From an uncultured Bacilli bacterium (lineage in GTDB: Bacteria > Bacillota_I > Bacilli_A > RFN20 > CAG-288): a stretch of DNA of 8,932 bases. The translations under genes and the position numbers were made by a program. This document shows, piece after piece, positions 1 to 4,106 of this stretch. The DNA is taken from assembly GCA_948525355.1 (NCBI GenBank), contig CAOSOP010000040.1, positions 1 to 8,932 of the forward strand. Direction: 5' to 3'. Every line of letters starts with the position of its first letter. Positions within the stretch are counted from its first letter, which is position 1. The notes beneath the pieces were generated by a model. The model worked only from the letters and a program-made list of their open reading frames with translations, ran no database searches and was not told where the DNA came from.

Positions 1-291
1 AGAAAAGGATTAATTCAAAAATCAGCAACACTTTAGTTTATTATTCTGGATAAATATGGGAAGCAACCCATTAAGTAGAATAGAAGTTGTTTCTTCACTA
101 AATATACTATCACAGGCTAACAGAATGTATATGTATTACGACCAAGAAATGGGTTCAAAATACTCACCAAAGGTCTATTTAGGTACGCTACAAAGCATAG
201 CTTATTGGTGGATAACTCAGTATCAAAATGGTGCAATTTGGAGCATAAATAACTGGCCAAAAAACTACCAAGCGACCCAGCAAAAAGGCGA
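1..291 (+). repeat. Dispersed hairpin-headed element, copy E1 (3' part, cut by window start)
   Basis: This stretch is a diverged copy of the body of the element at 3652-4046 (other strand). Perfectly shared blocks are 14 bases at 54-67 (matching 3864-3877), 14 bases at 81-94 (3837-3850), 16 bases at 173-188 (3743-3758) and the tail CAAAAAGGCGA at 281-291 (3652-3662). Between the blocks the copies differ strongly in sequence and slightly in length. The tail ends directly against the 3' end of the ApbE-like gene. The GC-rich head expected upstream lies outside the window. Upstream of the ATG at 56 the similarity to E2 is weak and falls in another frame, with a TAG at 34-36, so this copy looks decayed or differently organised there. 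Family not recognised. Confidence 0.75.
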
Positions 292-295
292 TTAA
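56..295 (+). CDS. Small hypothetical protein carried by element copy E1
   Basis: This 79-residue reading frame begins MGSN and aligns with the C-terminal part of the frame at 3600-4049. Shared residues include MGSN, EVVS-LN-L, M-YY, KY-PKVYLGT-Q, a later Trp, WP and QKG at the end. No Shine-Dalgarno sequence precedes the ATG (only TCTGGATAAAT), so the shared ATG may be an internal Met of a longer, now disrupted frame. Synonymous differences between the copies inside aligned segments (for example LN-L codons, and CCA-AAG against CCC-AAA) suggest the sequence was once under protein-level selection. No signal peptide or membrane segment is visible, and function is unknown. Its stop overlaps the stop of the convergent ApbE-like gene by four bases. 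It could be a gene fragment instead of an expressed gene. Confidence 0.35.
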   Translation: MGSNPLSRIEVVSSLNILSQANRMYMYYDQEMGSKYSPKVYLGTLQSIAYWWITQYQNGAIWSINNWPKNYQATQQKGD

Positions 296-1773
296 AAAAA
301 CTCAATATTAGAAACTATATCGTATTTTAATCCATCAATATATAAAAGCTCCTTTTCTAAAGCTTTACTAGCAAAGACTTTTATACCAGATTTAATACTT
401 GCTATATCAACATTTTCATTATTCATCTTATCATGTCTCATATAAATGGCATCTGTATTTTGATTATAAATACTATCCAATCGTTTTCTTAATGCTTCAG
501 CTTCTTCTAATGAAGAGCAATTCATCAACGCCGTAGAGTACATATCGCCAAGACCAGCATCATCAATAACAATAGTAACAGAATCAAAGTAGTTCATACT
601 TCTTCCAGTATATGGATCGATAATATGCTGATAAAGATTTACTTCATTATTTAAAGATTTTGAATAGTAATAGTTATTATAATAGCCAGATGTTGATAAA
701 ACGAAATCCTCTTTTTTATTCAAATATACTTCATACTCATTTATATCAGATAGAACTATACCTATTCCTGGATATATGGACCAATAAGATAGTTCTTCAT
801 AATAAATCGGATTATTAATCCTTATTTTCCATGGTTCACCATTTGTTTTAACATTATTGGTCATAATGGAAGAAGTACCACCATCAATTAAAAATGGTAA
901 CTTAGGATTTTCTTCTTTTAATATATTCTCCACATATCCTTTAGCAAAACCCGAAAGAGATATACTTGGATAAATAGAGTTATTGAATTCTTTTCCTTCA
1001 AGCTTCTTTAATTTAATTGTCTTGCTACTATCATTAAACTCGAAGAAATTATTTAATTCTTCATAAGTCAAAACAGCGTTTAAAGCATCACTAACCTCTT
1101 GATCTGTCATATTCTTTTCTGGATTATTATTATATATAACATAAAACTTATTAGCATAGCTATCATTCTCACCATCGACATTATAATTATTAAAATCATT
1201 AAAATAATCGATATACTTATTATATAAATCCGACAACGCACCAATAGTCATATTGTACTTTGTCATTTTTATTCCATCCTTTTCAACAATAGAATTCAAA
1301 GAAAACTCATATGCCTCCTTTAATCCTTTATAAAGTATTTCACTATTGCTTAAATCAATATATTTCTCAGTTTCATTACTAATAATAAAGTTCTTAATAT
1401 CATCATTGAATGATTTCAAATTATATAAATCTTCAAACCTTGTATTTAAATCAACTCTATTCTTATAAGAATTATGTCTATCAAAAATAGCACTAATATT
1501 AGCTATGCGATTGACAAAGTAATCGGAGAACTCATTTTTTCGTTTGTCAGAATCATTCTGATAAACGGTTATTTTTATTCCACTATCAAACGGAAGAACA
1601 TTTTCCAAACTATTTACACAAACAAAAGAACTTTCTAACATTTCTGGTGCTTTAGAACATGATCTTGTTGGTACTGATAAAATAGAATAAGGTTTAATAC
1701 TTTTTGAGCAACCACTTGTAAGGCATATTGGAAGTAATAAGAAACAGAGCGAAGCTACATATTTCCTATTCAT
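292..1773 (-). CDS. apbE: FAD:protein FMN transferase (ApbE/Ftp-like) lipoprotein
   Basis: The 493-residue protein should attach FMN from FAD to Thr/Ser of extracytoplasmic flavoproteins such as FMN_bind-domain or RNF/NQR-type subunits. It starts with a lipoprotein signal (hydrophobic stretch 6-18, lipobox TSGC with the lipidated Cys at 22). ApbE signatures follow in order: NMTIGALSDLY at 174-184, ISLSGFAKGY at 271-280, DGGT at 297-300, GEPWKIRINNP at 312-322, STSG at 360-363, HIIDPYTGR at 383-391, and GDMYSTALM at 409-417, where D410 and T414 match the Mg2+ ligands of the family. It is longer than the usual 330-360 residues because of Asn/Tyr/Asp-rich insertions at about 100-260. Its ATG overlaps the end of hpf (ATGAATAG), with no Shine-Dalgarno of its own, so translational coupling is likely. 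No target flavoprotein is encoded in the window. No clear terminator is seen downstream, where it abuts element E1. Confidence 0.88.
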   Translation of the reverse strand: MNRKYVASLCFLLLPICLTSGCSKSIKPYSILSVPTRSCSKAPEMLESSFVCVNSLENVLPFDSGIKITVYQNDSDKRKNEFSDYFVNRIANISAIFDRHNSYKNRVDLNTRFEDLYNLKSFNDDIKNFIISNETEKYIDLSNSEILYKGLKEAYEFSLNSIVEKDGIKMTKYNMTIGALSDLYNKYIDYFNDFNNYNVDGENDSYANKFYVIYNNNPEKNMTDQEVSDALNAVLTYEELNNFFEFNDSSKTIKLKKLEGKEFNNSIYPSISLSGFAKGYVENILKEENPKLPFLIDGGTSSIMTNNVKTNGEPWKIRINNPIYYEELSYWSIYPGIGIVLSDINEYEVYLNKKEDFVLSTSGYYNNYYYSKSLNNEVNLYQHIIDPYTGRSMNYFDSVTIVIDDAGLGDMYSTALMNCSSLEEAEALRKRLDSIYNQNTDAIYMRHDKMNNENVDIASIKSGIKVFASKALEKELLYIDGLKYDIVSNIEFF

Positions 1774-2305
1774 CTATTTCAATAACACCATAACCACTAT
1801 CTTCTCTTGCGTATAAAACATTAACTAAACCTGTTTGTGAATCTAAATATACAAAGAAGGAATGACCAAGAGCATCCATTCTAGTTAAAGCTTCATCTTC
1901 ATCCATTGGAGTTAATTTAAGTTTCTTACGACGAACAATAGATCCATCATAATCATTATCGTCAACCTCTTTAAGCATTTCTAAGAGAATATTATCTCCT
2001 AAAGATTTTTTCTTAGTTCTATCAAGTTGAGTTTTGACTTTACGCATTTGTCCTTCTAAGCGGTCAACACATAGGTCTAACGCTTCATAGAAGTCCCTTC
2101 CAGAGTATTTGGCACGAAGATCCAAATTGCTGGTATTTATCGCAATTTCAATCGTTTGATCTAAACGAGTTGTGCATATAGTTGCAACGCATTTGATGTC
2201 TTCGTCGTCTTTAAAATAACGCTCCATACGACTCATTTTTTTGTAAATCGCATCTTCCATAGCCTTTGTGACTTTGACATTTCTTCCAACAATCTGGTAT
2301 TTCAT
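1766..2305 (-). CDS. hpf: Long-form ribosome hibernation promoting factor
   Basis: The 179-residue protein has the two-domain layout of long HPF. The N-terminal S30AE/YfiA-type domain (about 1-100) binds the decoding and mRNA channel of the 30S subunit. A charged linker follows, then the C-terminal dimerisation domain (about 122-178: IVRRKKLKLTPMDEDEAL, MDALGHSFFVYLDSQTG, NVLYAREDSGYGVIE), which pairs 70S ribosomes into 100S dimers in stationary phase. Length is typical. The start is supported by AAAGGAG about 7 bases upstream of the ATG. It heads a two-gene operon with the ApbE-like gene, which begins inside its last codons. A promoter and a short 5' hairpin lie just upstream. No functional link between HPF and ApbE is known to me; co-expression is what the layout suggests. 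Confidence 0.95.
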   Translation of the reverse strand: MKYQIVGRNVKVTKAMEDAIYKKMSRMERYFKDDEDIKCVATICTTRLDQTIEIAINTSNLDLRAKYSGRDFYEALDLCVDRLEGQMRKVKTQLDRTKKKSLGDNILLEMLKEVDDNDYDGSIVRRKKLKLTPMDEDEALTRMDALGHSFFVYLDSQTGLVNVLYAREDSGYGVIEIDE

Positions 2306-2329
2306 TGTGTTTCTCCTTTCAGTTGTTGC

Positions 2330-2343
2330 GAGGATTTCTCCTC
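2330..2343 (-). promoter_or_regulatory. 5'-leader hairpin of hpf
   Basis: On the minus strand the sequence GAGGAGAAATCCTC forms a 5-bp stem closed by a GAAA (GNRA) tetraloop. It begins about 7 bases after the -10 box, so the mRNA may start with this hairpin. It could protect the 5' end from decay or, because it contains AGGAG, act as a decoy or standby ribosome site. The structure is seen in the sequence; the role is inferred. Confidence 0.4.
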
Positions 2344-2349
2344 ATCTTT

Positions 2350-2378
2350 ATTATACAATTTTTAAATATACATTAAAA
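2350..2378 (-). promoter_or_regulatory. Promoter of the hpf-apbE operon
   Basis: On the minus strand a perfect -10 box TATAAT (2350-2355) is preceded by a weak -35 TTTTAA (2373-2378) with a 17-base spacer. The ATG of hpf is about 45 bases downstream of the -10 box. The -35 box overlaps the T-tract of the terminator of the upstream transcription unit, so the two units are packed tightly. The same TTTTAA-17-TATAAT arrangement precedes the HAD gene. Confidence 0.6.
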
Positions 2379-2411
2379 GAAAAACAAACGAAATTTATAG
2401 TTTTCGTTTGT
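2378..2411 (-). terminator. Intrinsic terminator after the TM2 gene
   Basis: A perfect 10-bp stem (ACAAACGAAA at 2384-2393 with TTTCGTTTGT at 2402-2411) has an 8-base loop. Read on the minus strand it is followed by a T-rich tract (TTTTTCTTTTA). It lies 35 bases beyond the TM2 stop and should end the HAD-TM2 transcript before the hpf promoter. Confidence 0.75.
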
Positions 2412-2445
2412 ACTAAACTAAATATGTGTAAATCTTTAAATACGA

Positions 2446-2682
2446 CTAATTAAAATACTCTCTAGCATCGTTTTGGTATTTTCCTCTAAGAATCATTATT
2501 AAATCGAAAATATTCCAAAAAATGCCTAAGAATATAACCATAAATCCTAATTTAACTAAAAATAATTTCCAGGCCTTTCCTCCTCCATAATAGAACTTTT
2601 CTACTCCGAACCATCCTAAAAACAAAGTGAAGAAAAACATCTTCCAATTAATTTTTTCCTTAGCATCAACTATATCTTCCAT
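2446..2682 (-). CDS. TM2-domain membrane protein
   Basis: This 78-residue protein has the TM2 fold pattern. A first membrane helix at about 14-24 (KMFFFTLFLGWFGV) is followed by the family turn G-x-x-K-F-Y-x-G (EKFYYGG), then a second hydrophobic stretch at about 41-65 ending with the polar-in-membrane pattern FWNIFDLIMIL. TM2 proteins are small, common in bacteria and of unclear function. The start is supported by AGAGGTGG a few bases upstream of the ATG. It lies 28 bases downstream of the HAD gene on the same strand, so the two are probably co-transcribed. Confidence 0.85.
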   Translation of the reverse strand: MEDIVDAKEKINWKMFFFTLFLGWFGVEKFYYGGGKAWKLFLVKLGFMVIFLGIFWNIFDLIMILRGKYQNDAREYFN

Positions 2683-2710
2683 ATTCCACCTCTAATACCC
2701 GATAATAAGA

Positions 2711-3568
2711 TTAAACTAAATCTTCCTTTTTTTCAAGGCAATATATGAATTTTTCAATTTCATACACGCGTTTAACAACTTTACTGGCCTTTTCTTTAAC
2801 ATATTTAGGAGAATGTGCCATAGCAAAAGAACATCTGAAATTCTCAAACATCGGTATATCATTTCCAGAGTCGCCTACAACTGCAACTTCATCTGTACTA
2901 TATCCGTTATCATTACAATACTTTAATAAGGCTGTTCCCTTATTAACTCCTTTACAGGAAATTTCCAAAGCGTTGTTAGATTCACATATAAAAAGTTTAT
3001 CACCATATAAATCATTAATGACATATTGAGCTTCAATTGCACGCTGTTTCGCATGCTTGTCAATTCCAAATACGGGCATAAGCTTATAATACTTATTATT
3101 TTTTAGTGCTTCAACAAAATCCTTTTCTCCATATGTAATATCTTCTTTGTACTTCATAGAACATAAATTAACAGCTTTAACAAAAAATCTAAGCATAGTA
3201 CCAACACCATGAAAGGTCATATACATCTTATTAGTTGCATCAAGAAGAAGCCATGTAATAATACCATACTTGTTTTTAAGTTTTGCATATATTAAAACAC
3301 CCAGCTCATTATCAATAGGATAATCTTGTTTAACTTCTCCGTTTTCAATAAGAAATGATCCATTACAACCCAATATAGGTATTTCTATACCAAGAATTTT
3401 TTCAACCCTTTTTTGCATCATTGGATTTCTTCCAGTAACAAGAATAACTTTTCCCCCATCACTAATAAATCGCCTCAAAAAAGTTATATTCTTTCGAATC
3501 ATAACTCTAGATTTCTTTTTAGGATAAAGCAATGTTCCATCCAAATCAAGCGCCAGTAATTTAATCAT
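2711..3568 (-). CDS. Cof-type HAD-IIB family phosphatase
   Basis: The 285-residue cytoplasmic hydrolase carries all HAD motifs: motif I DLDGT with nucleophile D8 and acid/base D10; motif II VTGR with T45; motif III NKGTAL with K210; motif IV VVGDSGND with D233 and D237 for Mg2+. The large cap between motifs II and III, and the CNGS segment at 68-71, fit the Cof/IIB subfamily, which dephosphorylates sugar phosphates, nucleotides or flavin/PLP phosphates. Substrate cannot be called from sequence. The start is fixed by the typical MIKLLALDLDGT opening. No Shine-Dalgarno is present: a TATAAT box sits only 8 bases before the ATG, so the mRNA is probably leaderless. It is followed by the TM2 gene. 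Confidence 0.92.
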   Translation of the reverse strand: MIKLLALDLDGTLLYPKKKSRVMIRKNITFLRRFISDGGKVILVTGRNPMMQKRVEKILGIEIPILGCNGSFLIENGEVKQDYPIDNELGVLIYAKLKNKYGIITWLLLDATNKMYMTFHGVGTMLRFFVKAVNLCSMKYKEDITYGEKDFVEALKNNKYYKLMPVFGIDKHAKQRAIEAQYVINDLYGDKLFICESNNALEISCKGVNKGTALLKYCNDNGYSTDEVAVVGDSGNDIPMFENFRCSFAMAHSPKYVKEKASKVVKRVYEIEKFIYCLEKKEDLV

Positions 3569-3576
3569 ATGAATAT

Positions 3577-3605
3577 ATTATACGCTATTTCACTAATTAT
3601 TAAAA
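3577..3605 (-). promoter_or_regulatory. Promoter of the HAD-TM2 unit (leaderless mRNA)
   Basis: On the minus strand TATAAT (3577-3582) is preceded by TTTTAA (3600-3605) at 17 bases. Only 8 bases (ATATTCAT) separate the -10 box from the ATG, so transcription should begin at or within a base or two of the start codon, and no ribosome binding site fits between. The -35 overlaps the stop codon of the element reading frame at 3600-4049. Confidence 0.6.
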
Positions 3606-4049
3606 GATAAGATTATGAGAGCTGCACTTATTTCCATAACTTATGTTCGCTTCGCCTTTTTGTGGCTTCACTTCCGGCCAAATCGACGGGTAATTTATGC
3701 CTTGTTGTTGGTCGAAAATCCAGCCTGTTCCTAACACTTGAGGCGTACCTAAATAGACTTTGGGATTGTATTTTTTCGTATTAATATCATATCTATAGTA
3801 GAACATAGAATGCCCTAAATTCAATAGGTTGAGCTGAGAAACAACTTCTAAGTTTGCCATAAAGTTGCTTCCCATATAAAGCTGCAAAATACTATATACA
3901 CAATTTGGGTCATTCCATGATTGAAGAAATGCAAATCCCCTTGATGTGAATCCGTAACGGAGTGGTTCGCCTCCACCTCCTATCGCACCCCCTCGTCCTT
4001 CTCCTGGCGGAGCGGACTCGGGGGTGCGATAGGAGGTGGGGGTGAGCAA
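3600..4049 (-). CDS. Hypothetical protein frame spanning element copy E2
   Basis: The open frame runs 149 codons from a TTG through the whole element. Residues 2-40 are Pro/Gly/Glu/Arg-rich (TPESAPPGEGRGG, then GGGGEPLRYGF) and are encoded by the GC-rich hairpin. The rest is aromatic-rich (RGFAFLQSW, then MGSN, EVVSQLNLL, YYRYDI, YNPKVYLGTPQ, GWIFDQQQG, PQKGE). The second half aligns with the frame at 56-295, and the first 19 codons align in frame with copy E3 at 8877-8932. No convincing ribosome binding site precedes the TTG or the internal ATG at 3873-3875, and the frame sits behind the pulA terminator, so expression is doubtful. The last residues (about NISYGNKCSSHNLIF) lie beyond the homology and are probably not part of the original protein. 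Function unknown. Confidence 0.35.
   Translation of the reverse strand: MLTPTSYRTPESAPPGEGRGGAIGGGGEPLRYGFTSRGFAFLQSWNDPNCVYSILQLYMGSNFMANLEVVSQLNLLNLGHSMFYYRYDINTKKYNPKVYLGTPQVLGTGWIFDQQQGINYPSIWPEVKPQKGEANISYGNKCSSHNLIF
3652..4046 (-). repeat. Dispersed hairpin-headed element, copy E2 (complete)
   Basis: The copy reads on the minus strand from a head beginning CTCACCCCC (4046) to the tail CAAAAAGGCGA (3662-3652), about 395 bases. The head is GC-rich (51 of 74 bases at 3971-4044) against an AT-rich surrounding and forms a long hairpin. The body is AT-richer and shares four exact blocks of 11-16 bases with E1. The head starts four bases after the T-tract of the pulA terminator. No transposase, flanking target duplication or terminal inverted repeat is apparent, so the mode of spread is unknown. 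It lies in the gap between pulA and the HAD gene. Confidence 0.7.
3973..4039 (-). repeat. Long GC-rich hairpin at the head of E2
   Basis: A perfect 20-bp inverted repeat (3973-3992 with 4020-4039) encloses an inner nested hairpin: GTCC/GGAC (3995-3998 with 4014-4017) and CTCC/GGAG (4001-4004 with 4009-4012) around a 4-base loop. There is no T-tract right after the stem in either direction, so it does not look like an ordinary terminator. It stays open in the TTG-started frame on the minus strand. Confidence 0.85.
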
Positions 4050-4050
4050 T

Positions 4051-4084
4051 AAAAAAGACTATATCATTAACGACATAGCCTTTT
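4051..4084 (-). terminator. Intrinsic terminator of pulA
   Basis: Read on the minus strand, GGCTATGTC (4072-4080) pairs with GATATAGTC (4057-4065), nine pairs including two G-U, with a 6-base loop. It is followed by TTTTTT (4051-4056). AAAA at 4081-4084 can extend the stem into the T-tract. It lies 22 bases beyond the pulA stop and immediately before element E2. Confidence 0.75.
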
Positions 4085-4106
4085 ATTTGCAAAGTATTAC
4101 TGAAGA

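Noticed and set aside
2268..2453. Plus-strand frame of 61 codons over the hpf start
   Set aside because: It is antisense to the hpf start, its promoter and a clear terminator stem, with no ribosome binding site or recognisable protein features.
2745..3029. Plus-strand frame of 94 codons inside the HAD gene
   Set aside because: It lies wholly antisense to conserved HAD motifs III and IV, so it is a shadow of that gene.
3973..4039. E2 hairpin as an intrinsic terminator
   Set aside because: No T-tract directly follows the stem on either strand, and a proper pulA terminator already lies at 4051-4084.
3652..4046. Integron gene cassette with attC site
   Set aside because: The hairpin lies at the head, not after the reading frame, and no attC-type GTTRRRY/RYYYAAC core pair brackets it.
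1..4046. Diversity-generating retroelement template/variable repeat pair
   Set aside because: Differences between E1 and E2 are not confined to adenines of one copy and include length changes; no reverse transcriptase is present.
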